NCBI GenBank assembly: GCA_025612375.1
Contig: JAAXKN010000024.1
Span: 1 to 64,000 of the forward strand
Direction of reading: 5' to 3'
From: Ignavibacteria bacterium
Lineage (GTDB): Bacteria; Bacteroidota; Ignavibacteria; Ignavibacteriales; SURF-24
DNA: 64,000 nucleotides
The translations under genes and the position numbers were made by a program. Shown here piece after piece: positions 8,677 to 18,404 of this stretch (position 1 is its first letter; each line of letters begins with the position of its first letter). Below the pieces are notes generated by a model. It ran no database searches, had not been told where the DNA came from, and worked only from the letters and a program-made list of their open reading frames with translations.

Positions 8677-9794
8677 AAATAACAATTCTATCAACTGCTT
8701 ATCCACTGCGCGGGGGGATTGCTCATTTTAACGGATTGCTTTATAATGAGCTTTCAAAAAACAATGACGTCAATGTAATTACCTTTAAGAGGCAATATCC
8801 TTCCATACTGTTCCCGGGAAAGTCGCAGACCGAATCGGGAGAAACCGTGGAAGCCATACCGACTGAGGTCCTGGTAGATTCAGTCAACCCTCTCAACTGG
8901 ATCAGCGTTGGAGAAAAGATAAAGAAAAATGCGCCCGACCTGTTGATATTCAAGTATTGGATGCCTTTTTTCGGTCCCTGCTTCGGGACCATCTCGAAAA
9001 TTGCAAAGAAGAACGGACGGACGAAGGTGCTGGTAATCTGCGACAACGTGATTCCGCACGAAGGGCGCCCGGGCGACAGGGCCTTTACAAAGTACTTCTT
9101 CTCCAGCGCCGACTATTTTGTCCTGCTGTCTAAAAAAGTGCAGGAAGATCTCCTGAGTCTTTTCCCAAATGCCAGAAACAAGGTTCTTCCCCACCCCGTT
9201 TATTCCAACTTCGGTCTTCCGGTTACAAAAAGTGAAGCCAGGAGTCACCTTCGTCTTAAAGACGAGAAACTTATACTCTTCTTCGGTTTTATAAGGGATT
9301 ATAAGGGGCTCGACATACTGATGGAATCCCTTGCCATGTTAAAAGGCAGGCTTAATGTAAAACTGATGGTTGCAGGTGAATTTTACTCAAACGAGGACAA
9401 GTACAAAAGTTTGATTGAAAAGCTGGGCATTAAAGACTCGCTTTATCTTTTTACAGATTTTATTCCCACCTCTGAAGTCAAATATTATTTTTGCGCTTCA
9501 GACGCAGTAATTCTTCCCTACAGGAGCGCCACTCAGAGCGGGATTGTACAGATAGCTATGAATTTCCGCAAACCGGTAATTGCAACAAACGTGGGAGGTC
9601 TTGAAGAGGTGGTGCTTGAGGCCAAGACGGGCTACATAGTGGAGAAAGAGGACCCGGCCAAAATGGCTGAGGCTATAATGAAATTTTACGCCGAAGAAAA
9701 AGAAGCCGAATTTCAGAAGAATATTGAAGGCGAAGTTGACAAGTATTCCTGGAGGAAATTTGCCGAAGGAGTGCTGGAGCTTGCGGGAAAATAA
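8673..9794 (+). CDS. GT4 family glycosyltransferase
   Basis: This 373-residue GT-B enzyme starts with ITILSTAYPLRGGIAHFNGLL, the usual N-domain glycine loop, and has a C-domain with LILFFGFIRDYKGLDIL. The donor-binding block is ILPYRSATQSGIVQIAMNFRKPVIATNVGGLEEVV, with the E-x7-E-like region following. It is a retaining GT4 that uses a nucleotide sugar, probably acting at the inner face of the cytoplasmic membrane. Its start overlaps the GT9 stop (ATGA), which signals translational coupling, so the two probably act on the same surface glycan. Confidence 0.85.
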   Translation: MKITILSTAYPLRGGIAHFNGLLYNELSKNNDVNVITFKRQYPSILFPGKSQTESGETVEAIPTEVLVDSVNPLNWISVGEKIKKNAPDLLIFKYWMPFFGPCFGTISKIAKKNGRTKVLVICDNVIPHEGRPGDRAFTKYFFSSADYFVLLSKKVQEDLLSLFPNARNKVLPHPVYSNFGLPVTKSEARSHLRLKDEKLILFFGFIRDYKGLDILMESLAMLKGRLNVKLMVAGEFYSNEDKYKSLIEKLGIKDSLYLFTDFIPTSEVKYYFCASDAVILPYRSATQSGIVQIAMNFRKPVIATNVGGLEEVVLEAKTGYIVEKEDPAKMAEAIMKFYAEEKEAEFQKNIEGEVDKYSWRKFAEGVLELAGK

Positions 9795-9907
9795 AAGATA
9801 AAATTGTTCAGCACCAGAGCAGTTTGTGACCAGAAGAGTTCTTGACCAAAACAGGCTAATTATAAAAGCATATTCAGAAACATCAAATTTCAGCGATTGA
9901 CAACCTT

Positions 9908-10738
9908 ATGCATTATGACCCAATAAAAAACATTTTCGCCAGGTGGATAAAGAGATTTCCCTTTTTACGCATCTGGTTTTATAAGATGCTAGACGTAATG
10001 TTTCTGCGTTCCTGGTATGTAAGGCGGGAGCTTAAGAAACTAAGAAAAGAATTTGGAAAAAGGCAGATAAGCATATATGATGCGGGAACAGGATACGGCC
10101 AGTACGCTTACTTTATGGCTAAGAATCTGGCGCCCAATAATATTTACGCCATTGACGTAAAAGAAGAATGGATAGAAGACTGCAGGGAATTTTTCAGGAG
10201 CCAGAACTTAAATAATGTATCTTTTGGCGTTGAGGACCTGACTCAGATCAGCCACGAAGCAGGCTTTGATCTTATACTTTCCGTTGACGTAATGGAGCAC
10301 ATTGTTGAAGACGTGAAAGTTTTCGAGAATTTTCACAGGGCGCTTCGTCCAGGCGGATATTTAATGATCAACACCCCCTCGATTTATGGAGGCAGTGACG
10401 TGCACGAGGAAGAGGAGGAAAGCTTCATCGGAGAGCATGCAAGGATAGGCTATTCGGTTGAGGATCTAAGAGGCAAGCTTGAGCCGCTGGGATTTGAACT
10501 CTACCAGTCGAAGTACACATACGGCACCTGGGGTGACAGGGCATGGCGCCTTGGGATCAAGTACCCGATGCAGATGCTTAACAAATCAAAACTGCTTTTT
10601 ATACTACTGCCTCTATATTACACTTTCACTTTCCCTTTCACGCTCTTAATGATGTATATGGATTATACGGCTAATAACAAAGTCGGAGCGGGAATCAATT
10701 TTATTGCAAGAAAACCGGAGCTAAGAAAAAATGTCTAA
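9908..10738 (+). CDS. Class I SAM-dependent methyltransferase
   Basis: This 276-residue protein carries SAM motif I as IYDAGTGYGQYAYFMAKN (about residues 56-73), the acidic residue of motif II as AIDVKEEW, and motif post-II as DLILSVDVMEHI. It is of the Methyltransf_11/UbiE-like class. A basic N-terminus (PIKNIFARWIKRFPF) and hydrophobic C-terminal stretch (LLFILLPLYYTFTFPFTLLMMYM) suggest peripheral membrane contact. It overlaps the YfhO-like gene by 8 nt, so the two are probably co-translated. The substrate is likely a glycan or lipid, judged from context only. Confidence 0.75.
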   Translation: MHYDPIKNIFARWIKRFPFLRIWFYKMLDVMFLRSWYVRRELKKLRKEFGKRQISIYDAGTGYGQYAYFMAKNLAPNNIYAIDVKEEWIEDCREFFRSQNLNNVSFGVEDLTQISHEAGFDLILSVDVMEHIVEDVKVFENFHRALRPGGYLMINTPSIYGGSDVHEEEEESFIGEHARIGYSVEDLRGKLEPLGFELYQSKYTYGTWGDRAWRLGIKYPMQMLNKSKLLFILLPLYYTFTFPFTLLMMYMDYTANNKVGAGINFIARKPELRKNV

Positions 10739-13277
10739 AACTACAAAAAGAACAATCGGTACGGCTGGCAAGGCAGCCAGGGAAACCAGAACTGAAGGAT
10801 TTACAATTGATAAGATAATACCGGGGAAATACCAGACCCCGCTCTCACTTGCAATACTTCTGATACTGTTCCTCATATTCTTCTCTCCCATGTATTTCGG
10901 GGGCAAGACGCTGCAGTCGGGTGACATAATAACGAGCAAGAGCCTTCAGACCTATGTTACGACTCACGAGGGGGGCTATACGCTCTGGAACCCTTACATA
11001 TTCTGCGGTATGCCCGCCTACTCACTGGGTGTGGGATTTAAGTGGTTTAACCTCATTTATGTGGGTTTTACGGCCATGAAGTGGCTTTTTGCAAAACTCT
11101 TCTCTGTTGAATACGCTGTCTGGAGCCTTTACCTCATTATACTCTCATTTACGAGCTATTTCCTCATGAAGTATAAGACCAGGAACACTCTAATAAGTCT
11201 CTTTACAGCCATTGCGGCCTCATTTTCAACGGGGCTTGTCATCTTCCTTTTCATTGGTCACGTAACAAAGCTGACCTCACTTTGCATGTACCCCCTTATA
11301 TTCCTGATGCTACTGAAGTTCCAGAAGAAGGTCAGGCTCCTGGACTTTGCAATCCTGACCATCGCACTTCAGCTTTTTGTGCAGGGATGGCACGTACAGA
11401 TCATCTTCTACACACTTTTTGCAGTCGGGATCTACTTTGTCTATTACTTTATCCGTTCCCTCATAAAGAAAGACCGCGAGCTCCAGCGACAGCTCCTTAA
11501 GTCCTTAGGTGTCTTTGCCGCAGCAGCAATGATTGCCATACTCATTCAGAGCGACAACCTGACACAGATCTACGAGTATTCTCCTTATTCGACGCGTGGG
11601 GGCAAGAGTGTTGTTGAGAACCAGGGTCCTGCAGCAAAGGGTGAACCGACCTCAGGGCAGGCTTATTATGATTACCACACACAGTGGTCATTTTCTCCCG
11701 GTGAAGTAATGACTTTTCTTATCCCTTCTTACTACGGGTTTGGAAATTCAACATACCAGGGGCCGCTGACAAATGAGCAGGAATACAGGGTCAACACATA
11801 CTTCGGGCAGATGGAATTTGTGGATGTTGCAATGTACATGGGAGTCCTGGTATTCTTACTGGGGCTTTATGCCATTTTCACCTGCTGGAAGGACCCGTTT
11901 GTACAGTTCCTTACAATTCTTTCGGGCATTGCGCTTTTTATATCCTTCGGGAAGACCTTCTCCCCTATTTTCGATCTGATGTTTTATTACTTCCCGGCAT
12001 TTGACAAGTTCAGGGTACCTTCCATGATACTTGTGCTTGTGCAGCTGAGCTTCCCGTTTTTAGCCGGCATCGGGCTTTGGAAGATCATTAGCCTGAGGAG
12101 TGAGAAGGACTTAAGGGCTGAGAAGATAGTAAAATTTGCAGCTTTCGGGTTTACGGGACTGCTTGTTCTTTCTTTCCTCTTAAACGGAGTTCTCAGGGAC
12201 TGGTTTACAGCAAGGGTAACCGAGTCGGGCAAAAATCCGCAGTACCTCAAGCAGCTTGCCGACTATGCAGCTGACATGTTCCTTACGGATACACACATAG
12301 TGCTTGCACTTGCAGCTTTGACCTTCGGCCTGGCATTAACGTACGTCAATCAGAAGATAAGCCGTGACGTGGTGCTGCTGGCAGTATTAGTATTTACGGT
12401 TTTTGACCTGTGGAGGATTGACAACCGCGGCGCAGAATATGTTCAGCAGGCAAATATGGAGGAAGCCTTCAGGCAGCCGTTCTATGTTTCAGCCATTAAG
12501 TCTCAGAACGACAAGGAGCCTTTCCGTATAATTAATCTGAAGCAGGACGGTTCTCTTGGTTCAGTCGGGAACGATGCCAACTTTAATGCATACTTCCTTG
12601 TACAGGATCTTTTCGGCTATTCAGGTGTCAAGCCGAGAGCCTATCAGGATATAATGGATGTAGTCGGGACTCCTGCAAATCCGACGCTCTGGAGGATGCT
12701 AAATACAAAATACGTTGTCTTCGACCGTCAGATAAATTTCACAGATCTGACAGAAGTATCCAAAGGCGAAAAGGATGTTGTCTACAGGTACGACAGGGCG
12801 CTTCCGAGGGCGTATTTCGTAAGCAACGTACAGGTTAAGCCGGCCATACAGATACTGAATCTGATAAAGAACAATGCGTTTGATCCGAAGGAACTGGCGT
12901 TTTTAGAAGAAGGCGGCATCAGTGTGGACAGGCCCGACACGACGCAGGCATATGTAAAGATAAACCAGTACAAAGATGAACTTATTTCAATTCAGGCAAA
13001 GGCAACCGGAAACAACCTTCTGTTCCTAGGCGACACCTATTATCCGAAGGGGTGGAAGGCCTTAATTGACGGCCAGGAAACAAAGATTTACCGTGTAAAT
13101 CATGCATTCCGCGGAATTGTGGTACCAAAAGGCGAGCACAAAATAGAGTTCAAATTTGAGCCTGTAAGCTTTGTAATAAGCAAATACCTGGCTCTTACGC
13201 TCAGTTCCTTAATTGTGATTGTATTTATATTCAGCCTGATAACTTCAAAAAGAAGAAAAGAGGCAGTTCAGGAGTAA
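10731..13277 (+). CDS. YfhO-type polytopic membrane protein (GT-C-like)
   Basis: This 848-residue protein has about a dozen hydrophobic segments between residues 35 and 560 and one more at the C-terminus (YLALTLSSLIVIVFIFSLI). An extracytoplasmic beta-rich domain lies at about residues 600-800, with YPKGWKALIDGQETKIYRVNHAFRGIVV-type text typical of the YfhO family. YfhO proteins are GT-C-like enzymes linked to glycosylation of teichoic acids and other surface polymers in Firmicutes, and are common and unassigned in Bacteroidota. The charged N-terminal tail is cytoplasmic. It closes the 6.1-13.3 kb glycan operon. Confidence 0.8.
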   Translation: MSKTTKRTIGTAGKAARETRTEGFTIDKIIPGKYQTPLSLAILLILFLIFFSPMYFGGKTLQSGDIITSKSLQTYVTTHEGGYTLWNPYIFCGMPAYSLGVGFKWFNLIYVGFTAMKWLFAKLFSVEYAVWSLYLIILSFTSYFLMKYKTRNTLISLFTAIAASFSTGLVIFLFIGHVTKLTSLCMYPLIFLMLLKFQKKVRLLDFAILTIALQLFVQGWHVQIIFYTLFAVGIYFVYYFIRSLIKKDRELQRQLLKSLGVFAAAAMIAILIQSDNLTQIYEYSPYSTRGGKSVVENQGPAAKGEPTSGQAYYDYHTQWSFSPGEVMTFLIPSYYGFGNSTYQGPLTNEQEYRVNTYFGQMEFVDVAMYMGVLVFLLGLYAIFTCWKDPFVQFLTILSGIALFISFGKTFSPIFDLMFYYFPAFDKFRVPSMILVLVQLSFPFLAGIGLWKIISLRSEKDLRAEKIVKFAAFGFTGLLVLSFLLNGVLRDWFTARVTESGKNPQYLKQLADYAADMFLTDTHIVLALAALTFGLALTYVNQKISRDVVLLAVLVFTVFDLWRIDNRGAEYVQQANMEEAFRQPFYVSAIKSQNDKEPFRIINLKQDGSLGSVGNDANFNAYFLVQDLFGYSGVKPRAYQDIMDVVGTPANPTLWRMLNTKYVVFDRQINFTDLTEVSKGEKDVVYRYDRALPRAYFVSNVQVKPAIQILNLIKNNAFDPKELAFLEEGGISVDRPDTTQAYVKINQYKDELISIQAKATGNNLLFLGDTYYPKGWKALIDGQETKIYRVNHAFRGIVVPKGEHKIEFKFEPVSFVISKYLALTLSSLIVIVFIFSLITSKRRKEAVQE

Positions 13278-13334
13278 TTCCCAAAAGCTCTGCCGCCCGA
13301 GGCAGAGGCCTTTAGAGCGGTAATACAGTGATTT

Positions 13335-13376
13335 AAAAAAAACGGGCGTTCAGTGTTCTGAACGCCCGTTTTTTAT
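13335..13376. terminator. Strong bidirectional terminator between convergent genes
   Basis: A 17-bp perfect stem (AAAAAACGGGCGTTCAG pairing with CTGAACGCCCGTTTTTT) has a TGTT loop. The A and T runs on its flanks allow it to work on both strands, ending the YfhO operon and the convergent flippase gene. A weaker 7-bp hairpin (CTCTGCC/GGCAGAG, 13288-13307) lies just before it. Confidence 0.9.
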
Positions 13377-13430
13377 TTATAATATTTACTTTCCTCTTAT
13401 AAACAATAAAAGCACATTTCGAAAAAATTC

Positions 13431-14927
13431 CTACTGAACCTTTTCCAGAAATCTTCTTATTGTTCTTGAGAGTACGGCATTAATATCTTCTGAAGCCCTG
13501 GAAAGCAGAACCAGCAGAGAAAAAAGGACAGCAATAAAAAATCCTCTTATTGCAACGTCCCAGACAAAATGTCCAGACACGTGGGGGAACATATAGTTAA
13601 AAATAAGTACAACCAAGCTAATCAGCAGTACTTTAACGGTCTGCTTTGAAAAGGGCTGCATCCTGTAAATGCGCCAAATAAAAGCAAACCTGACCAGATT
13701 ATAAATTATTATTGAGATGGCGCTTGCCATTGCGGCTCCCAGGATTCCCCAAATTGGGATCAGCAGCATATTAGTTCCAATTGCCAGTAAACTTAAGAAC
13801 GCATAGAAGAAAATGTCGTACTTGTAATATTTCGATGTAGTCATAATTTCGGCATTTATACCCATAGCCATATCGAACAGTTTTCCTATTCCCAAATAAA
13901 AGACCACATATTTACCCGCAATAAAGACACTTCCGTTGGGTATAAATTTGAAAATATTGTCAATATTGCACCAGATTACCAGAAAGACAAGTCCGCCAAT
14001 AATCATCTGGTTAATTGATGACTTCTTGTATATTTCCGCAATTTTTTTCATGTCGCCATTCTTTGTAGCCTCAGCAACCAGAGGTATAACCACCTGCGAC
14101 ATGGATCTTCTGGGAATTTCAAGCACAAGCGCTATATAAAGAGCAATGGTGTAGATTCCTGTGCTCTTAAGGCCTGAATATGACCCCAGCATCAGGCTGT
14201 CAATATTTCTTATTATTATATCGCTTGTATTTCCAAGGAGCACAAAGCCGCCGAAGACCAGCATACTTTTTAGCATAGGGTTCTTAAATACCGAAAAGTT
14301 CGGGCGGAGAAACAGGACCCCCCTGGAATAGACATATATGACAAGCAACAGCAGTGCTATTACGTAAACTACAAAGATGAAATTTATGAATACATGAAAC
14401 GTTATCATGTGATATAAAATTCCAAGTACGCCAAGAGTCAGCAAACCCCTGATAACAATCTCCCGGATGAACCGGGGCACCACCGGTTTTAGCTGAACCA
14501 GCATATATACCTCAAGAATAAACAGGCAGAGCTGAATAAATGTAAAAGGGATGAGATAATAAAAATACTCAGTCAGCTGGGCGGCATTACGGGAATATAT
14601 CCCGATAAGTGTATCCTTGAAGATAAAAAACAGCGCCACAAAAACTATATATCCCACAAAACTCAGGCAGAATAGAAAAAAAAGAAAACCGTTGTGTTCT
14701 TTTTTGGGGTCCTTGAAATAAGGGAAGTACCTGACAGGGATATGAGTTGCCCCCAGGGCTGCAAAGGTGGCAAAAAAACCTGTAACATCGAGCAGTATTC
14801 TCTGCAGGCCGATCTGCTCAACTGAAAGTGCAAGCGGGTAAAAAATGAGAGTATTGACGTACCCAATTAAAAATCCCAGATACGTTACTATTAATGTTTT
14901 AGCGCTCTGACGTATTACAATTCCCAT
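13431..14927 (-). CDS. Polysaccharide/oligosaccharide flippase (MOP superfamily)
   Basis: This 498-residue protein consists almost entirely of hydrophobic segments, about 12-14 membrane spans. It has the layout of Wzx/RfbX-type flippases, with a conserved early FFATFAALGATHIPVRYFPYF and a mid-protein GSYSGLKSTGIYTIALYIALVLEIPRRSMSQVVIPL block typical of the family. It would move lipid-linked oligosaccharides across the inner membrane. It is transcribed away from the adjoining glycosyltransferase genes, so it sits in the same glycan region but not in the same operon. Confidence 0.85.
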   Translation of the reverse strand: MGIVIRQSAKTLIVTYLGFLIGYVNTLIFYPLALSVEQIGLQRILLDVTGFFATFAALGATHIPVRYFPYFKDPKKEHNGFLFFLFCLSFVGYIVFVALFFIFKDTLIGIYSRNAAQLTEYFYYLIPFTFIQLCLFILEVYMLVQLKPVVPRFIREIVIRGLLTLGVLGILYHMITFHVFINFIFVVYVIALLLLVIYVYSRGVLFLRPNFSVFKNPMLKSMLVFGGFVLLGNTSDIIIRNIDSLMLGSYSGLKSTGIYTIALYIALVLEIPRRSMSQVVIPLVAEATKNGDMKKIAEIYKKSSINQMIIGGLVFLVIWCNIDNIFKFIPNGSVFIAGKYVVFYLGIGKLFDMAMGINAEIMTTSKYYKYDIFFYAFLSLLAIGTNMLLIPIWGILGAAMASAISIIIYNLVRFAFIWRIYRMQPFSKQTVKVLLISLVVLIFNYMFPHVSGHFVWDVAIRGFFIAVLFSLLVLLSRASEDINAVLSRTIRRFLEKVQ

Positions 14928-15261
14928 TTAACAGAACCTGCTTTGTTTCCTTGAATTTCATTACTTCCAATCCTGACCGTCCCTTATCCTGCCGCAAAGG
15001 CATTATAGGATATCGGCTTTTCGGATCTTTGAAACACAAATATAGTTAATTTTATGCTATAAAAAATCTTCAATTATGGCCTGTAGTGCTCCCAAAAGCC
15101 GGAATATCATAACGTTTAAATAAAATTATATATAAAATTTTTCCGTAAATTTAGACCTTCGGAATAAAGAGAGTCGATGCCGGTGATTTTACCGGAAAGA
15201 CAGGGAAATGGTTTCCGGTAAGCTAAATAATAAACCCTAACAACAGCAGCTAAGACAGAAC
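14928..15261. promoter_or_regulatory. Divergent intergenic region with an alternative-hairpin leader
   Basis: This 334-nt AT-rich gap separates the flippase and a GT2 gene. Promoters for both genes should lie here, but I find no convincing pair of hexamers. At 15180-15221 there are two mutually exclusive hairpins: CCGGT/ACCGG (180-184 with 191-195) and the longer TTACCGGAAA/TTTCCGGTAA (189-198 with 212-221). They lie 41-82 nt upstream of the GT2 start codon. I see no coding potential and no match to a riboswitch class that I know. Confidence 0.4.
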
Positions 15262-16278
15262 ATGAATGTTTGTGCGGTAATAGTAACTTATAATAACCGG
15301 TTTAATCTTCTAAAGCAGGTAATTGACGGCCTTTTCAGGATCAATGTTCAAAAAATCATAGTTGTAGACAATAACTCTGAAGACGAAAGCAGAAGCCAGC
15401 TTATAAGTTTAGAAAAAAATAACGTTTCCAGGTTGAAGGTACTATATCTGAATGAAAATACCGGATCCGCAGGGGGCTACGCAAGGGGTTTAAGGGAATT
15501 TTATGATGAAAAGTCGTGTGACTTTGTCTGGCTTTTGGATGACGATAATGTCCCAAAAGAAGATTCCTTTGAGGTAATAAGAAATTTCTGGAGCAGCTTA
15601 ACTGCCCCGGATAAAGAAAGCTCTATTGCGCTATTGTCTTCGAGGCCCGGAAGGAAAATTTATGAGACTGCCGTTATACAAAACAACCCCGATCTGGTTA
15701 TTGGAGATATCAATGGCTTCATGGGCTTCACCGTCACCGGCTTTTTCTCCAGGATAGCCCGTTCTTTTTTCAAAAAAGAGGCAGGCAGCAGGGATGCAGT
15801 TTCGCATGGTAATGTTGCCGCTGCTTATTACGGCGGGTTGTTTTTTCATAAAAGTTTATTGGACATAATCGGTTACCCCAATGAGGATCTTTTTGTTTAT
15901 TCAGATGATATTGAATATTCAAACAGGATAGTCAGAAAGGGTGGTAAAATCATAGTTTTGTTTAACAGCAGGATAGATGATGTTGACGAGAAATGGCATT
16001 CACCTGAAGACAAAATCACCTGCCTTAAGCTGCCACTAATGAATGAGTCCAACAAGCACCGGTTTTATTACCAGATCAGAAACCGGATTTATTTTGAAAA
16101 ATACAGGACCAAATCCAGCAGCCTCCTATATTCTTTTAACAAATTTGTTTACTTTGTGATTTTAAAAGTAGTATTATTGACGAACAAAAATATCAGTTAC
16201 AGTAAAATAATTAAGCTGGCTATTAAAGACGGGTTAAAAGGAAACTTGGGGAAAAAAGATACGGCATATTTGGGTTAA
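15262..16278 (+). CDS. GT2 family glycosyltransferase (rhamnosyl/galactofuranosyl type)
   Basis: This 338-residue GT-A enzyme begins with VCAVIVTYNNRFNLLKQVIDGL, followed by IIVVDNNSEDES and the metal motif WLLDDDNVP. The ENTGSAGGYARGL segment is typical of the GlfT/rhamnosyltransferase branch. Later SDDIEYSNRI provides the catalytic-base region. A short hydrophobic stretch near the C-terminus (FVYFVILKVVLL) may anchor it to the membrane. It is followed by other glycan genes on the same strand but with gaps of 100-200 nt, so independent promoters are possible. Confidence 0.8.
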   Translation: MNVCAVIVTYNNRFNLLKQVIDGLFRINVQKIIVVDNNSEDESRSQLISLEKNNVSRLKVLYLNENTGSAGGYARGLREFYDEKSCDFVWLLDDDNVPKEDSFEVIRNFWSSLTAPDKESSIALLSSRPGRKIYETAVIQNNPDLVIGDINGFMGFTVTGFFSRIARSFFKKEAGSRDAVSHGNVAAAYYGGLFFHKSLLDIIGYPNEDLFVYSDDIEYSNRIVRKGGKIIVLFNSRIDDVDEKWHSPEDKITCLKLPLMNESNKHRFYYQIRNRIYFEKYRTKSSSLLYSFNKFVYFVILKVVLLTNKNISYSKIIKLAIKDGLKGNLGKKDTAYLG

Positions 16279-16484
16279 CTTTTTTAATAACTCCCCCGAA
16301 GCATTTCTTCCTGCTTATAGATCTGGATAATCTTCCAAAGATTGGTTATTTTACTGCTTTTCAAAGCTCACAGGAAGCAGCTTTAATGAACAGACCGGGA
16401 AGGCTGCCCAAAAGTATTCCGGGGGACAAGTTCATTAAACGATTTCCGCAGGATTATGTAAGATGATTAACCTTCCCTCGAAGA

Positions 16485-17213
16485 ATGAAGGGATCAAGCA
16501 TTATTTCACCATTATATTCAAAGCAGCAGATGGACAAAAACAAAGATAATTTATCAGAAAAGACATTTTCATTAGTGCGTCCTTTATGGATGTTAATCAG
16601 GAAACTAAGTCCCAAGGGAGCATATATAAAGCTGGGAGATTACTGGGTAAAAGACCCTTCACTGGCAAAGATTGACAGACTGTTTCCCCGCACACGGCAA
16701 AAAATTGATGTGGAAAACTACGAAGAGAACAGCATTGCGGCTCTCAGGAGATTTGTCAGTCAGGGAGACAGAGTTACTATTGTCGGCGGAGGATACGGCA
16801 TCACAGGGATTGTGGCGATGGAAAAAGGGGGCCAGGTTACCCTTATTGAAGCCAGCAAGGAAAGAGCCAAAGATATTCTAAAGACATGGGAAGAATATAA
16901 GTTAAAGGGCACAGTCATACACGGCTATGTAGGGTCTCCGGTAAATGTTTGGGGAGAGATGGAAGGAGCAGATAAAATTGAAGAGATACCCGACTGCGAT
17001 ATACTTGAGCTGGACTGTGAAAGCGGCGAAAAGGAGGTTTTAGCAAATCTTGGCATACAGCCAAGGGTGATCATTGTTGAATCGCATGGAGACCTGGGTT
17101 CACCGACCTCACTTGTAAAAGAACTTTTAGAAAGAAAGGGTTATGAAATAATTGAGGAAAAAGATGAAGAACCCTCCCGCGACATCATGGTTCTGGTAGC
17201 TAAGAGGAAATAG
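16485..17213 (+). CDS. FkbM-like SAM-dependent methyltransferase
   Basis: This 242-residue protein has a SAM-binding glycine loop (VTIVGGGYGITGIVAMEKG, about residues 94-112), followed by VTLIEASKERAKD. A later DCDILELDCESGEKEVL carries the acidic substrate-site motif of FkbM-type methyltransferases, and IIVESHGDLG follows. These enzymes typically O-methylate sugars. The first ATG is at 16485 without a strong ribosome site; Met15 or Met16 are alternatives, but the N-terminal residues are not conserved enough to decide. The target is probably a surface glycan, given its neighbours. Confidence 0.7.
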   Translation: MKGSSIISPLYSKQQMDKNKDNLSEKTFSLVRPLWMLIRKLSPKGAYIKLGDYWVKDPSLAKIDRLFPRTRQKIDVENYEENSIAALRRFVSQGDRVTIVGGGYGITGIVAMEKGGQVTLIEASKERAKDILKTWEEYKLKGTVIHGYVGSPVNVWGEMEGADKIEEIPDCDILELDCESGEKEVLANLGIQPRVIIVESHGDLGSPTSLVKELLERKGYEIIEEKDEEPSRDIMVLVAKRK

Positions 17214-17379
17214 TCCAGCAGCCTTTTGAGGCAATAATATTTCTGGCATCTACAGATGCTGCTTCAGCTTAAGTGTCCGATACTAAATAGTATATTGAAA
17301 AGAAGGTAAATATCCGTTATTTTAATTCCGTTCATTAGACGTAAAATAAAGTTTTAAAATGTGAATCTTCTGATAAATT

Positions 17380-18291
17380 ATGATTAATCTTGCCCCAATA
17401 GCCCTATTTGTTTATAACAGGCCGGTCCATACCTCTGAGACTCTGAAAGCCTTAAAAGAAAACGTGTATGCAGCTGAAAGCGAATTATTTGTTTTTTCTG
17501 ACGGCCCCAGGAGCTCCAAGGATATTCCGCAGGTAAATGAGGTTAGAGAAATTGTAAAGAAAATATCAGGCTTTAAGAACATCACCATTATAGAACAGAA
17601 AGAAAATCTGGGCTTAGCCAACTCCATTATAAGCGGGGTAACAAAGCTTTGCAATGAATACGGCAAAGTTATAGTGCTGGAAGATGATTTAATCTCCTCC
17701 CCATATTTTCTAAAGTATATGAACGAGGGCCTTAACTACTATGAAGGCTATAAAAATGTCTTTACGGTCTGCGGCTTCAATCATAACCCGGGTATAATGA
17801 AAATAAATAAAGATTACGCTTTTGACGTGTTCTTTTCCTACAGAAACAGTTCATATGGCTGGGGAACCTGGCGTGACAGGTGGGAGCGTGCAGACTGGGA
17901 ACTGCCGGATTATAATGAGTTTATGCTGGATAAAAAGAAGCAGAAGCTGTTCAATAAATCCGGCGATGATTTAACAAATCTGCTGGTTAAGCAGGTAAAA
18001 GGCAGAATAGATTCCTGGTCCATACGCTGGACTTACAGTCATTTTAAGAATAATGCCTTAGCCGTATATCCCCGGTTCTCTTACATTGATAACATTGGTT
18101 TCGACGGCAGCGGCGTACACTGCAAGCCCATATATAAATATAACAACGATCTCAGCAAAAGTATTATAGATCCTACGTTTGTGCCTCCCTTCACAGATGA
18201 AAAAGTACTGGAGGCATTTCGAAACATATACAAATACAGCCTGATTAAAAAAGCTAAAAGATATATAGCTGTCAATCTTCTTGAAAAATAA
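17380..18291 (+). CDS. GT-A fold glycosyltransferase-like protein
   Basis: This 303-residue protein has a GT-A layout: PIALFVYNRPVHTSETLKAL at the N-terminus, LFVFSDGPRS, ENLGLANSIISGV, and the likely metal motif VLEDDLISSPYFLKYMNEGL. A SSYGWGTWRDRW segment in the middle marks a branch of bacterial glycosyltransferases distantly resembling GnT-I (GT13-like). Its context is entirely glycan synthesis. The donor and acceptor cannot be told. There is no visible Shine-Dalgarno at the ATG. Confidence 0.7.
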   Translation: MINLAPIALFVYNRPVHTSETLKALKENVYAAESELFVFSDGPRSSKDIPQVNEVREIVKKISGFKNITIIEQKENLGLANSIISGVTKLCNEYGKVIVLEDDLISSPYFLKYMNEGLNYYEGYKNVFTVCGFNHNPGIMKINKDYAFDVFFSYRNSSYGWGTWRDRWERADWELPDYNEFMLDKKKQKLFNKSGDDLTNLLVKQVKGRIDSWSIRWTYSHFKNNALAVYPRFSYIDNIGFDGSGVHCKPIYKYNNDLSKSIIDPTFVPPFTDEKVLEAFRNIYKYSLIKKAKRYIAVNLLEK

Positions 18292-18404
18292 AATAGTTAC
18301 GCTTTAAGGCAGAGTGCTATAAGATAACGAGAGAAAAAGCGTAAACTTAAGCATAAAGCAACTGATTTCAAGAGGTTTCAGGGCTACAACTTTGAGGGAA
18401 CTTC

